64,000 nucleotides of DNA. Origin: Cladopsammia gracilis (taxonomy: Eukaryota; Cnidaria; Anthozoa; Scleractinia; Dendrophylliidae). Made by a program: the position numbers and the translations under genes. Position 1 is the first letter of the stretch, and each line of letters opens with the position of its first letter. Shown one piece after another: positions 1 through 12,246 of the stretch. The stretch covers positions 1,264,353 through 1,328,352 of the forward strand of contig JAJGOT010000214.1 of the NCBI GenBank assembly GCA_022457155.1, written 5' to 3'. The notes under the pieces are model-generated. The model saw nothing but the letters and a program-made list of their open reading frames with translations, was not told the DNA's origin and made no database searches.

Positions 1-2278
1 GAAACAGCAAGCAATAATTAGCTGCGTGCTTATAGCCAATCAAAATCGAGCTAGTGACACCAATGTATAATAATAGATTTTTTTAACCGGGTTAGGTTTA
101 TTTAAACCACCTCGCTAGGTGGTTTAGTGCAGGTTAACTTTCCCGATCTGTCCAATCATCTTCGCTTAAGTGGTAATTTGTGGCTTCCTGTTGAATTCGT
201 AGACCTTCGTAGGGACCACTTTCAATTTCAAATAGGGAAAGGAAAACAGTCGTGTGTTTATGTTCTCCACAAAACCTATAATTTGATTATTTGACGATGT
301 TATTTTGCAGGGAATAACAATATGTAAAATGCACGTGCAGAGGCATTGTTTTCGCTCATTAATCGTATTGTTTTGTGTCGCTCTCGCTAGCAAATGATAA
401 CATGATCTCTCACGTTCAAAGTTCGACCTCCTGAAGTGCGGCCGCTCAGAAAAATAAACTCGGTTATTTCACTTTTTACCGAGTTATTTTAACCGGGTTA
501 CTAAAAAAATAACCCAGTTAACTCACCAAGTGCGGCCGCAGCCATTATCAGTTTTGCTATCTTAAATTCGAAATGAAACAAAGGTTATTGTATTGTCATT
601 GTAACAACAATTTACACAATACAAAGTATAACTTCATTCATGTAATTTTCAAAACTTATTATTCATAAGAGCGCGCCATATAAACTATCTCTGATTGGTT
701 TACTTTTACAAATCGATAACTTACCGCGACCATTAAACTTAGGAGACTTCTAAGTTACGCTTACCTAATTAGGATGGTCATAAGGTGTCGTTCCTGAATA
801 GCACTTAGGAAGCTCCTAAATTTTCTCTTAAGTTATATCTTAAGATATATCTTAGGTAGGATTTCGTGAATACGGCCCCCGGATTGCTTTGCCTGATGGA
901 CGTGTTTTCTTTAGATATAATCTTCTTCAAACATAAATCTAAATCTAAATCTAGACAAAAACGTTGTTCCATAGGTTCATAAAAATAATAAAATAAAATT
1001 GTTTCATTCGTAGTTGTTTCACTTCCACCAATTGACTGGTTGTCAAGTTTTTGACTTAACAAACGCTTTTCGAATCTCAGGAATGCCGGAATTGGCGTTT
1101 TAAAGGGGAAAATCGGAAAAAATTTTCCGGGGGACATGCACCCGGACCCCCCATTTCAGAAATTCCTGGATCCGCCCCTGAATTCAGTCTATCAACGGAA
1201 TAGCAAATATTGTTTTCTTTACGTGGGTAAATATAAAGGGAAGAAAGGTTAAATCGAGATGAAGATAATATAGTTTGAAAGCAACTCCACGGGACGATGT
1301 ATAACAAATTGTGAAAACAATTCAAGACAAGTTTTCGGCGTTTTATGAAAATTCACTAATTTGCATAATTTCTACTGGGCCTTTAGGCACGTTTAGGCCG
1401 ATTTCGAACTTTCCTATTTTTGGCCAAGATAAAAACTCTCTTGACCTTTTCAATATTATATTTAAAATAGTTCCCCAAATAAAACGAAATTCAAATTCAA
1501 ACCCCGCTGAAGAAACTAATAGCGCGAGCTCTCGCGGGCCGAAGACCCGCTGCGTAGCCCCATACTCATAGAACCTATGCCCGTCATTTTTCATGGTCAT
1601 GGCTAGCGGAATGTTTCGCGGGCGCTCGTGTGTACATGTGTGTCCGTCCGTTGAGCAGGGCTAATTCGCGGGCGCATATGACGTCGCAAAACATGCGCAT
1701 ATGACGTCGCGTAACATCCGGTAAACACTTTAGTTGCAGGATCTTTTGCAGCTGTGTTTAGCGGAGAATTAAAGTCGTTATTACCCAACATTTTTTCGCG
1801 GTTTGCTACTCAAGACAGGGATACTAATTAAAGGAAACTCAGAAGCCGCTTTAGTGGAAAAAGAAGAGCTTTCAGGGATAAAATCTTGCTTCGAGGAACT
1901 TCATACGTTTTTAGCAATGCAGGGAGATGTCCGTTTCATGGATTTCAATACCAAAGAAGCGGAGATTTAAAAAATTTCCAAGTGCGGTAGTCGAGGGTAA
2001 AACAAATTACATTTTCGATTTGAATTTATGTTGATATCAATCTGTGATTGACTTTTTGTTTGTGTTCTCTTGTTTGGAGAATTGTTTAGTTTAAATTCAG
2101 AAGACACAACGAATTTTAATTAACTCTTTTCACTAATTTATATTCACTGTTTTCAAAGCAAACAAGCAATTTTTCTTTCAAAAATCAACGAAATGTTGCC
2201 CGAGTTTCGATCGTTACTCTTGTAAACTCTGAAGAGAGCATGTCCCTGGGAACAAATTTGCGAGTCTCTGAGGTCGCT
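1..2278. other. gene-free stretch, minor repeats
   Basis: No credible coding sequence. The 11-base word AGTGCGGCCGC occurs at about 435 and 530, flanking an 84-base AT-rich segment. The word GCGCATATGACGTCGC is tandemly duplicated near 1671-1711. A 100-base block near 1046-1140 is repeated at about 52587-52683, so it belongs to a dispersed repeat. ORFs here are short and lack family features. Confidence 0.5.
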
Positions 2279-3117
2279 GTGGCTCCGTTGTTATTTCGGA
2301 CGCACTCGTCTATGACAAACTTTGTCTCATAACTTTTCCGGCTCTAAAGCGATGCTTTTAAAACTTTGCGAAAACTTACAGCTATTATTTAGCAATAATA
2401 TGATAGAATTCGATTTTCATGGGGAAAAGTATATTTAGTTATAATCGGGCTTAAATGAACCCCTTCTAAACAAAAAACAAACGATGTAAAAGTATTGCAG
2501 TACCTTGAAATTCGTGTGGAAGGAGTTTGACACCAAAGTGCAGGATAATTTTCGAAAAATGATGGAAAACGCAGCATTGGATATTTGAGCAGGTTTTTGG
2601 AGCATTTTATAATATTTACAGAACTAGTGAATACTTTTTAACGGTTCGCACGATTTGCAATCGGCTTATAATTCAGATTTAGCAAGCATTGGGAAGGCTT
2701 CTCCCAGAAATTTGGGTTCGTAGATTGTTTAGTCAAAGAGCATGAAGTATTTAAAATTTTAAGAGAATTTTAGGGCTAAATTTTGATGGCTTTAATTCTT
2801 CCTCATTTCTGCTCCAACGATTTTGCTGAAACTTTGTAAGGGTATGTATTAAGTCAATGTAAGCTGATTCCAGAAATTTAACACAAATATAACAGCAAAA
2901 TTTTTCACAGGGTGCAATTTTGTTCAAAAAATGGGGTTCATTTAAGTCCGATTATCACTAAATATATTTTTCCCCACGAAAATCGAATTCTATCATTTTA
3001 TTGCTAGGTAAAAGTTGTAAGTTTTCGCAAAGTTTTAGAAGCATCGCTTTAGAGCCGGAAAAGTTATGAGACAAAGTTTATCACAGACGAGTGCGCCCGA
3101 AATAACAACGGAGCCAC
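2279..3117. mobile_element. non-autonomous DNA element with long inverted arms
   Basis: The first about 185 bases (GTGGCTCCGTTGTT...) reappear inverted at about 2932-3117, with arms of roughly 90 percent identity by eye. Nothing coding lies between them. This is the architecture of a foldback/long-TIR MITE. No clear target duplication was found, partly because another hairpin element begins only a few bases to the right. Confidence 0.6.
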
Positions 3118-3124
3118 CTTAATA

Positions 3125-3313
3125 GTCCATTTCCGAGTTGCCTTTAGCCTCAGTCAAAGCGAGGCTAGGTGCGAAACCTTTCATATGAAAATGAGTTTTC
3201 ATTCACATGCAAATAAAGTTTATTTGCATGTGAATGAAAACTCATTTTCATATGAAAGATTTCGCACCTAGCCTCGCCTTGATAGAGAGGCTAAAGGCAA
3301 CTCGGAAATGGCC
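3125..3313. mobile_element. hairpin MITE, family A, copy 1
   Basis: Near-perfect palindrome with ends GGCCATTTCCGAGTT and a centre around CATGCAAATAAA. The same family is at 15677-15859 and 24913-25074. The flanks read TA on each side, consistent with a TA target duplication. The left end of this copy has one mutation (GTCC for GGCC). Confidence 0.75.
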
Positions 3314-3647
3314 TATTCGCTGACTGTCTTTTGAAACTTTCGGAACATGCAAATTTAATGGCGGCGTACAAATGCGAAAACTACGCCGAAAAAAAATTCT
3401 TCCCATGATCGGATTCAACAGCGGTTTGGACAGATTATTAATGTATTTATTTATTTCCTTTCGACAAATGAAAAAAAAAATTAAATTTAAGAATTGGATT
3501 GAACTGGTACTTTTTTGAAAGGGAAGCAATGCGGTGTTGGTGAATTTAAATCCCAATTAAAATACTGTTTACTCAACTACTAATCCACTCAGACACGCAC
3601 AAAAAAGATATTAACAAAAAAGTACTATACGTTGTTTACCTGGGCCC

Positions 3648-3880
3648 GGTTGTTCGAAAGCCGGTTAGCGCTAACCCAGGATAAACTTAAACGAGGATTT
3701 AATTTCTCTTGGTAGAAGTGTTTTCAAAAGCTAATTATAAGTTACACGCGAAGACAAGTCAGAGACGACACTAAAGGGCAAAAATACTTTGGAAAAATCT
3801 CTTTTGATTAATTATTTAACTGGAATCAAAATTGATGCTAACCCTGGGTTTGCTTAACCGCGCTTTGAACAACCCGGCTC
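3648..3880. mobile_element. MITE with CCGGTTGTTCGAAAGC ends
   Basis: Left end CCGGTTGTTCGAAAGC and right end GCTTTGAACAACCCGG are imperfect inverses, and the subterminal words GTTAGC and GCTAAC are also inverted. A second copy lies at about 20131-20335 with the same interior, including the word AAGGGCAAAAATACTTTGG, but a degraded right end. Confidence 0.6.
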
Positions 3881-4129
3881 TGGGTATCACTACAGGAGTT
3901 TAGAACTGTTTGAAGCCTTATTTTATATTATTTTTAGCATGTGCGATGATTAGTGTTCAATTTTATTTATTTCCATTCAATTCTCCTGACCTTAAAATCT
4001 GTCTCTCCTTACCGTACTATGAATATGAATATTTGAAAATCATATATATGTGAACTGCGGACTAAACATGAGTGAAATTTGTGATCCACGCAGTGTGTTA
4101 TCAAGTTAAGCAGTTTAAAAAAGCGACCA

Positions 4130-4180
4130 GAAAAAATTCAGGCTTGAACGGGATTCGAACCCATGACCTTGCGATACGGT
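4130..4180 (-). repeat. tRNA 3'-half / tRNA-derived SINE fragment
   Basis: The minus strand contains a canonical RNA polymerase III B box and T-loop, GGTTCGAATCC, inside a perfect T-arm, followed by CAAGCC, an acceptor-like end. No matching A box or 5' acceptor strand was found upstream. It is therefore a truncated tRNA pseudogene or the remnant of a tRNA-derived SINE, not a working tRNA gene. Confidence 0.45.
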
Positions 4181-5164
4181 ACATGGATATATAATCAATT
4201 GTGAGTTTGATGATAGTGAACAAGAACTCTACGAGTAGTGAAATCGGGCTTTAAAGGTACAGAAGAAATAAAGAATTCGAAGTATAGCTGGTAGTGTAAC
4301 TACTCCACAATCGAAGATTCACAATGTAGAATTCATTGTGGGTTTTTTTTTTTTTTTTTCAAAATAAGATTTTGTCTAACGTTGAGCATGCGCTGGAGGC
4401 CAACTGTAGGAAGCAAGATAGAAAACTAACAGCAATCCGAATTATGTTTCTTAGCCTAAGTGGACTAATTAAAGAATAAAGATCACAAATCACGTTGTTG
4501 AACAACTGAGTAGAACAGTAACGTTAGTTTTAACACTAGACATTCCGTAGTGTAATAAGAGGCTTTAATTTACAAATAGCTGTGAAAACTGAGTGGAAAC
4601 GGCGGGAAAATCATTATCACCTGGTACCTAGAATTTCGTACATGCGATCTATACTCCTCGTAATATGTTATTCACGAGTAAACACTAGGTGAGACCAGAT
4701 CAAACATGAATCGAAGAAGATAGCGTTTAATGCTACCTACAACATATTTCCGTTTAAAATCTAAGACTCCAAGGTACATGTTTATGTTAAATCTGTTAGT
4801 TCTTAACACTTAAGCCATCACATCTTTAACAAATGCATTGCAGGTTATCTCAATAAAATATGCCACTTGACCTTTTTCCTGTGTGGAACAATATTTTACG
4901 CTAGAATTTTTGGTTCATTTCTGTTTCCATGTTTCATGTCTCTATTATCTGCATTTTCAACCAGATCTTCTAATATTGTTCGCATGTATTTCCTTACATA
5001 TATAAATGTTCTCCAAGTGTTTCGTATATAAATTTATATAATACTATATGAGTTTTCATGAGTCAATAACACCGAAGTCTCATTTTCCTAGAGCATTTGC
5101 TAACCATTACAATCACTGGCATTGGCATTTAAAACCATTGGTTTTCAAATTTATGAAATACAGT

Positions 5165-5580
5165 CGAAGAAAACACACAAATTGAAACCAATTCTCTTGA
5201 TCCTTCGTTTCGCTGGGGCTGGTGCTTATGGATGTTCATATCGTATTAATATCAAAACCCCTCAAAATACGTATATTTTGATCTTATATATGAATATTCA
5301 TCACAGTATACTACGATTAGTGAACTTTTTCGATATTCCAATACATTTCCTCTAAATTTAAAAATACGGTCACACAGTTTGTGTGGGCGCCCTGTGGTCA
5401 AACGAATCAGCCATTATCTGCTCCCTTTGATAGCAGGGACTTTAGATACTGTTGTGGGGACACTATAAATAAAGGCATCTGTCTGTCTTGGCAATGAAAC
5501 CGTTTATAAGTTTCCATGGCAACCGATGTCAAGGATGTGCATTATGGAAGTAGATTAAGACTTACATAAGTTAGACGATT
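5165..5580. repeat. dispersed repeat B, copy 1 (about 415 bp)
   Basis: Nearly identical sequence recurs at 7513-7792 (first two thirds) and 8026-8322 (last two thirds). Shared words include GCTGGTGCTTATGGATG and GAATCAGCCATTA. The ORF at 5122-5355 falls in this repeat and is not conserved as protein. Confidence 0.7.
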
Positions 5581-5588
5581 TTCTTACA

Positions 5589-7168
5589 GTTTAATTTGAT
5601 TAAACGTGTGGCCGGAAAGGAATCATCACGTTTGATAACGTTTATTCTTAACAAAAAACTGTAGTAGTTACTGACCCCCACTTTGAATTCGAAACTGAAT
5701 GTGTCTACCGTTTTTCACTTGTTCGCCAGAGTTCATTTTTTAATTGCTTTATTTGAACTGAACAAGAATTAGTTGAAGAAAACACAACCACAATATTTTA
5801 TTGTTGGAAATAGTTCATTTTCAAATTGCTGAATTTGAACTTAACAGGAATTAGCTGTTTTGTAGCAAACACAAGCACAATATATTAAGATGCCTGCTGT
5901 GCTTTTAAGCCGAGGGTTATTAATAAAATATGCATCACTTTACTTCTCTCTTTCCTTCACACATGTGCTACGCACATATACGCAAAAATCATCCAAAAAT
6001 ACATACCCGATATACAGCGGAGTTTGTGAAAATAGCTCTAGGCAGTTCCACGTATCACACCAAACATTACTTTTGGAAGCACCAGTTAAAACGGTTTCTA
6101 GTTATAAGCCATGGCTAAGCACTTCCTTTCACAAATTAACTAAACATCCTTAACACGTGCATTTGGCCATGTATAAATATTGTTTTTACAACATGTCATT
6201 GAGAGCGTTTGCTGTTGACGTCGCATGGACATTTTGAATTCATCCGATAAACTAAAGGAGTAGAATTTTGCCGAATTGGAGAGAAACGTGATGGCAACCT
6301 GCTGCAAACTGACAGCTATGTAAACAACTGAGAAAAAATGAAATATGCGAACTTATTTTCCACCTAGCTCGGTTTTCTTTGTTCTCTTCAGGGGAATATA
6401 TCACATAACCCCGTTCATTACAGTGTCTGAAAAGCTGGGTGCGGCTTTGATTGTAACAGGGGAGAGGCAGGGCTGAAAACAATAGCTGATAACAATAGCA
6501 AAACAAACGATTATTTATTCCCCTCAACATATTCCCCCCAAAATATTCCCCTCGACATATTCCTCTCGCCTTAGTCCCCTCGACTTATTCCCCTCATAAT
6601 AGAATAACACAAACGGGAAGACAAAATAGGGCGTAACAAGGAAAACGCTCTAGCATCGGTGATATTTTTTGTTTACATAAAAGACAACTTCATCAATCAT
6701 ATTCCTACGTAATTAACTTGCCGGTCGCGACCAAAACGCGAAATGTTAATAACATTTTTCGATGGCATCGTACCTCGATTCAGGTTTCGGGTCTTCAATA
6801 ATGTATGACGCCTCGTTTTACGCTTAAACCTGAATATGTTTCTGCCGCTTTCCCTTGGAAAACACACCGCAACCACTCCATTGATCTTCGAAAGATGAAG
6901 GCGGGCAGTTGGGCCATGGCGAGACCACGAGTACTGTTCATATATTTTCTTCTCTCTCTCTCTCTCCTTCTACTCATAACGAAGCAACGTGCTCAATGCA
7001 AATTTGGCAAAAGCAAAACATGTTTACCGTCTCGCTTCGTAATGTGCCGTGATCCCAATGCGGCCTTGCGGAATCATGCTTTTTTGCATTTGAAATGAAC
7101 GGAATGTTACTCTCCGAAAAATTAATAGTTTCTTCATTGTTTTAGAAAACCTCACAAGGTGGAAAATA
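5589..7168. other. gene-free stretch
   Basis: No supported gene. From about 6520 to 6600 there is a degenerate run of the word ATTCCCCTC, which is related to the ends of the hairpin element at 7174-7293. A (TC)n run is at 6950-6967. The ORF at 6805-7098 has no recognisable domain. Confidence 0.45.
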
Positions 7169-7173
7169 AACAT

Positions 7174-7293
7174 GTTATTGACCAGTCCCTCGGGGATATG
7201 TGATATATTCCCCTCGTGGCGTTCGCTCGGGCTACGCCCTCGGGTACGCCACGAGGGGAATATATCACATATCCCCTCGCTCCTGGTCAATAA
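7174..7293. mobile_element. hairpin MITE with GTTATTGACCAG ends
   Basis: Left GTTATTGACCAG and right CTGGTCAATAAC are perfect inverses. The palindrome continues inward through the words GATATGTGATATATTCCCC and CGTGGC, giving a roughly 55-base stem. The CCCTCGGG-rich loop makes the centre locally GC-rich. Confidence 0.7.
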
Positions 7294-7512
7294 CCCTTAC
7301 TTGCATGTATGTGTTTTCGGCCGTCTCCAGAGATGTTTTACCTTAAAGAAAGTTATATCTCAAACTTAATCATGTGTCATAAACCAGTTTAGAGCACATT
7401 TCAAATTTGCTTAAGGTTTATATTTGGAAAGATCCACATGAAAATACAGCTCTGTAGCTTTTATTAGAATAACAGAACATGTTAAGGTGGCTCAACTGGG
7501 TATTTTGGCTAG

Positions 7513-7792
7513 AAGAAAACACACAAATTGAAACCAATTCTCTTGATCCCTCGTTTCGCTGGGGCTGGTGCTTATGGATGTTCATATCGTATTAATATCA
7601 AAACCCCTCAAAATACGTATATTTTGATCTTATATATGAATATTCATCACAGTATAGTACCATAAGTGAACTTTTTCGATATTCCAATACATTTCCTCTA
7701 AATTTAAAAATACGGTCACACAGTTTGCGTTTGGGCCCTGTGGTCAAACGAATCAGCCATTAACTGCTCCCTTTGATAACAGGGACTTTAGG
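7513..7792. repeat. dispersed repeat B, copy 2 (5' part)
   Basis: Matches 5165-5450 nearly base for base and is cut off on the right by the LINE-tail-like insertion. Confidence 0.65.
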
Positions 7793-8020
7793 TTTGGCTG
7801 ACTAGGGTCCTTTAAGCAACAACCCGAGGGTTAATATATTCGTTCTTAATTATTATATTTAACTTACAGAAGATTATTTTCAGAGAATATTTGTGTAAGC
7901 ATGTTCACAGTTGTTCTGAATTATTGTCTTGTTTTTAACTTGTAAGATTGGTGCTGAAAAGTGCTTTTAGGGAGCAACAATAAAAGTATGTATGTATGTA
8001 TGTATGTATGTATGTATGTA
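7793..8020 (+). mobile_element. LINE 3' end with (GTAT)n tail
   Basis: The sequence ends in AATAAAAGTATGTATG repeats, the poly-A-like microsatellite tail typical of CR1/L2-class non-LTR retrotransposons. It interrupts dispersed repeat B: copy 7513-7792 stops where this begins, and 8026-8322 resumes with overlap. No coding part is left. Confidence 0.5.
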
Positions 8021-8025
8021 TATAT

Positions 8026-8322
8026 ATATTTTGATCTTATATATGAATATTTACCACAGTATAGTACGATAAGTGAACTTTTTCGATATTCCCATACATT
8101 TCCTCTAAATTAAAAAATACGCCCTGTGATCAAACGAATCAGCCATTAACTGCTCCCTTTGATAGCAGGGACTTTAGATACTGTGGTGGGAACACTATAA
8201 ATAAAGACATCTGTCTGTCTTTGCAATGAAACCGTTTATAACTTTTCATGGCAACCGATGTCAAGGATGTGCATGATGGAAGTAGATTAAGACTTACATA
8301 AGTTAGACCATTTTCCCTGAAC
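8026..8322. repeat. dispersed repeat B, copy 3 (3' part)
   Basis: Matches about 5275-5580. It carries a small internal deletion near 8117 and ends at the word CTTACATAAGTTAGAC, like copy 1. Confidence 0.65.
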
Positions 8323-8378
8323 AATATAATACAATTTTTATAGACTACTGGTTTTAAAGTAACTGTCGCTAACATTAG

Positions 8379-8974
8379 AATTTGGTTTATCGACGGAGTC
8401 GATAAGGTAAATTAGCCACCGTTAAAAGATTCGAGAAAGCTGACGTTTCGAGCGCTAGCCCTTCGTCGGAGCGAGTCAAGGGATTGTGGGTAGTGTGTGG
8501 TCTTATATAGTAGGTGGAGTTTCGCTATTGGTGGAAATTTGGTGACGTGAAAAAGAAATGTAAATTAGTTGAATGAAAAGCGTTCGTTGATTCCGTGGGG
8601 TTTGAGAGTGCCGATTTGAAAGATGATTTTTTGTTCTAAGTTTTTACGGCTTTCTGTGTTACCTTGGTGTAGGGAAAGGCCGCAGATTGTCATGTGTTCT
8701 TAAGAATGGTTAGTAAGATTGAAATGACGCGCGACTGGTTTGGATGCGTCTTTGTCATTTTTTTCAACGTCTCGGAGATGTTCACGAAAACGGTCGCCCA
8801 GTCTCCTACCTGTTTCGCCAATGTATATCTTCTTGCAAAAAGTGCATGTTATGCAGTAAATAACATTTATGGTGGCTAATTTTCCTTATCGACCCAGTCG
8901 ATAAAACCAAATTGTTGTGCTTCACCCCCACCGACGCAGCACCACAGTTTCTCTAGAAACTAACCCCATTCATT
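8379..8974 (-). mobile_element. 5'-truncated Penelope-like element with 15-bp target duplication
   Basis: The block is bounded by the identical 15-mer TGTCGCTAACATTAG at 8364-8378 and 8975-8989, a clear target-site duplication. Inside are 42-base inverted arms (8379-8420 and 8871-8913, word GGTGGCTAATTT followed by CTTATCGAC and GTCGATAAA) and a GIY-YIG endonuclease remnant. On the minus strand, downstream of the coding part, there is a hammerhead-like motif (GACGAAGGGC...GAAACGTC, about 8435-8475). Inverted terminal pieces and hammerhead motifs are known properties of Penelope-like retroelements. Confidence 0.8.
8565..8880 (-). pseudogene. Penelope-like GIY-YIG endonuclease domain, C-terminal fragment with one stop
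   Basis: Reading the minus strand from 8880 to the TAA at 8565-8567 gives about 104 codons containing the GIY-YIG hallmarks IYCITCTFCKKIYIGETGRR, then DRFREHLRDVE, VARHFN, and the terminal motif LKPHGINERFSF. The same order occurs in the C-terminus of the intact element at 50472-51977. One in-frame TAA replaces a residue just after HFNLTNHS. The reverse-transcriptase part is entirely missing, as expected of a 5'-truncated insertion. In the active protein this domain would nick target DNA. Confidence 0.85.
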
Positions 8975-8989
8975 TGTCGCTAACATTAG

Positions 8990-9516
8990 TTTGCGATTTA
9001 CGTTCCTGCTAATAAGAGGGATTTATGCCAGTTAAGCTGGATAGTGAGCTCATGCACACAATCTGACGCCACAGATTACTTTGTCTTACATCTCCAATCA
9101 GATTAATACAAACAGACTACTATGCTACGCTTGCGGGGTGACCTACAAAACAACTGACATTCCGACCCACGCTTTGCCAAGCGAGAACGAGGACTAACAG
9201 CCAGTTAGGCTGAAAAAGCCTTGTAGGTCTGCCATTCCAGATCACTGTGAACCTATCTTAAGTACAATATAATTAGGAAAACGTTAGCCTGCGTGCAGGC
9301 GTCTCTAATTTCCTTTAATTTGCTTCACGGTGAAGCAAAAGAAATAGAAGACTTTAATGCACGCAGGCTAAGGAAACGTACAACAACATCATTAATCCAA
9401 GCTCCCAACTAAGTAATGTGGCCAAAACCAATGCGGCTAGAACGTAGGCCAAAAAAAAAACAGACCCTGCAGAAAAAAAGGGGTATACATATTGCAGGAA
9501 ATCTGGGTAAGAACCA
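8990..9516. other. gene-free stretch
   Basis: No gene seen. Around 9288-9372 the words TAGCCTGCGTGCAGGC and ATGCACGCAGGCTAAG form a short imperfect inverted repeat, probably a small MITE. Confidence 0.35.
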
Positions 9517-10236
9517 TGGCTTAAAGTGCCTGCGAAATGAAATTTTCGACCCGGTTTTTATACTAAAAAATCGAAGTTCATGCTTTACTGATTCATAATT
9601 TTCCAATTTAAGTTATGGTCAAGTGCGCAATCTAAGTTTTTTTTCTAACCTCAAAGTTACCCTATTTGAGCCAAAACTATGGGACAACCAGCGCGCGGCC
9701 AAAATATGCAAATTAGGACTTGTGACGTCAACAGTTGTGCAGACCTTCGTAGTCATCATGGTGGTCAAAATTCATCGTCGGAGGACATTTCCAACTGCAA
9801 AAATATTGCTAAAAAGGTGTATTTTGTTTACGGGAAATACTGCAGCGTCTGAAAGCGACACCGCATTTTTGGCTTTTTTGCACAACTGATGACGTCACCA
9901 TGTTATTTGCTTCCGCTTCTGTTTTTCTGCCGTAAGGATGAGTTTGCCGTTACTTTTGTTTCACTTCAAGTATTAATACTGGTCTAGGCTTGGAAACCCA
10001 GATCCGACCATTCTTAACGGTTTCTTGCAGTGATCGTGCATTCCATGTTTCTTTTTATACTAGTTCCAGGCCCCACAACATGAAAAGTTCATTTTTGACC
10101 AAATTTGGACGTCCAAAAAATACTTTTCGTTGCTTGACCATAACTTAAATTGGAAAATTATGAATCAGTAGAACATGGAGTTCACTTTTTAGTATAAAAA
10201 TCAGGTCGAAAATGTTTATTTCATAGGCATTTTAAG
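9517..10236. mobile_element. foldback element with about 105-bp inverted arms
   Basis: The arm at about 9517-9623 (GAAATGAAATTTTCGACC ... TTAAGTTATGGTCAAG) is inverted at about 10131-10236 (CTTGACCATAACTTAA ... TTTATTTCATAGGC). The interior is non-coding and contains TGACGTCA-like words. The arm ORFs are mirror images, so coding is not supported. Confidence 0.6.
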
Positions 10237-10882
10237 CTCCCAGTAAATTACACTTGTAAAAGTTTTAAGTTATTGAATTGACCCCAGGACAAAACCAGTT
10301 TGACTGGTATGTTATACATGCACACGTGCGCAGCTGCATGTAAACAAAAGGTATATCTATATTCTCCTTAGTATGAAAACGTTTTTGAAAATGGGTGTAT
10401 ATGTTGTAGTTATTATTTTTTTTTTTTATCTCAGGTAATTTTTATTTTTACATTGTTTTTGGGTATGGTAATATATGCTAATGAATTTGAAACAAAGGAA
10501 AAACAAAAATTACCTGAAATAAAAAAATAACTGCAACATTCGGACTACTCAATTTGTGAGCACATATAGATTTTAATGCAAATCTGTTTCGAAAGAACGA
10601 CATGATGTCGGTCCACTCATCAGTTAATCTTTATATACACCGAAGCATCAGTAAGGGCTACGATAAGTAAGGGCTGAGGACAATATGATTGCGTTTAAGT
10701 AAACCGTTAAAATAAATCTTAAAAAAACGTTAAAAAAACCGTTGAAAAACTAAAAAAGTATGCGCGCACTTGACAGTTCTCGTAATGTGTTCTTAATTGT
10801 ACTTAAGGATGTGTACTTCCGTTGGTGCCTGCATGTTGATATAAGTTCATTACGTTTATTTAGGGTTGCCCAATGTGGCTTA
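10237..10882. other. gene-free stretch
   Basis: AT-rich. An inverted repeat of AGGTAATTTTTATTTTTAC-like sequence (10432-10525) is the only structure noted. Confidence 0.35.
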
Positions 10883-11002
10883 GGCCCAGTTCAAACGTCG
10901 AACTTCACATGTGCCGAACCTAATGCAAATGAGCAAAGTCTATTGTTCTTGCTAATCTGCATTAGGTTCGGCACATGTGAAGTTCGACGTTTGAACTGGG
11001 CC
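10883..11002. mobile_element. Harbinger-like hairpin MITE with TTA target duplication
   Basis: A 120-bp almost perfect palindrome with ends GGCCCAGTTCAAACGTCGA, flanked on both sides by TTA. A 3-bp TWA duplication with GG-starting ends is typical of the PIF/Harbinger group; the assignment is inference because there is no transposase. The ORFs on both strands here come from the palindrome. Confidence 0.7.
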
Positions 11003-11660
11003 TTAGTTATTATAAAGTGTTTCTCTGTATTGCATAAATTGCATCTCTTCGTGAGGTTTGTGTACGGACGCTGCGCTCTGCATAGTCTTCTTGTTTGCCC
11101 TTTAATTGCCACAGGTGTTTGCTGAGCTCAGTTTCATTCTTCCGTTTTTCATGCTTAAATAACATTTGGTGGCTTCTCCATCTGGTCTTAAATTCAGTCG
11201 CTGTAATAAGTAGGGGCCAGCAAACTTAACCCCGCGAAGGGATTCTCCTGGATTCCCTGGATTCCTCTCATTAGCTATGCCAAGAGATTATAATCGGACA
11301 GAGAGGGAGTCTAGGGGCCTTGGCTGGGATATCTTAATTGCAAAAAAGTTATTTTTAGCAACAATGCGGACCAATGCGGAAAAACGATAGGGGCGGCCAT
11401 TTGGAAGACCGGCCACCAAAAAATCTCAAATTTTACTGCACATAAACCACAGGACAACCAACACGAAATTCGAACGCGACAAGAAGATAAACTTCAAAAC
11501 AATGGCCTCAACTTGCAATCTATTTCCATCCTGGCCATCTACAGCCCAAGACACTTATTTTTACTATTAGAGCACCAAAAACTGGGCCCTTATTTTTGGG
11601 TTTTCACTGATGTAGGTATGTTTTAGGGCTATTTAAAGTAACACTAAAAAGGGTGACATA
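11003..11660. other. gene-free stretch
   Basis: No ORF with family features, and no repeat was recognised apart from a short GATTCCC duplication near 11240-11265. Confidence 0.35.
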
Positions 11661-12246
11661 CCGTAAAATTTCGAAAATAGGCCCCGTGGCTAATATTTTT
11701 CAACGCACCTTTTTGAGGGGCTTATCTTCGGTAGGGGCTTATATACGGAGGGGCTTATTATAGGAGGGAAATTTGCGTTTAGAAATCAGATGGGCTTATA
11801 ATTGGAGGGAAATTTGTGTCTGCAATTTTTCAATGTGCAAAATGATAATATTGGGGCGTTAACTAGAAATTCGTGACAACTTACGGTATGGTAATCCATA
11901 TGGTAAATATGGTGAAAGGCGAGGAGCAGCAGAGGGAGTTTGGGTTCAGGGCGGCGGGATCGAACTTCCTTGTAAATACTTTGTCTATGGACCGAAGGAA
12001 TTCAAGGCGAGAGTGAGAAGTGAACTACATAAAGGACAATAAACTTTGACACTTCTTCCACAGTGGTTCAGCGTACGGATTTTGCTTTGGTTTATTTTGT
12101 ATTTGGGGGCAATTCCCAAATTTAAGCCCCCGGGGGCTTATATTCGGAGGGGCTTATTTTAGGAGGCTTTTTTTGCGTTAAGAATCTGAGGGGCTTATAT
12201 TCGGAGGGGCTTATACACGGAGGGGCTTATTTTTGGAATTTTACGG
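11661..12246. mobile_element. TA-target non-autonomous element with CCGTAAAATT ends
   Basis: Left CCGTAAAATTTCGAAAATA and right revcomp CCGTAAAATTCCAAAAATA are inverted ends, each flanked by TA. Subterminal arrays of the word GGGGCTTAT (about 10 copies on one strand, at 11715-11810 and 12143-12238) are unusual and could be transposase-binding repeats. Confidence 0.65.

Noticed and set aside
4130..4180. Functional tRNA gene on the minus strand
   Set aside because: T-arm and B box are good, but the D-arm, anticodon arm and 5' acceptor strand are not present.
8694..8879. 61-codon plus ORF
   Set aside because: Antisense of the GIY-YIG remnant on the minus strand.
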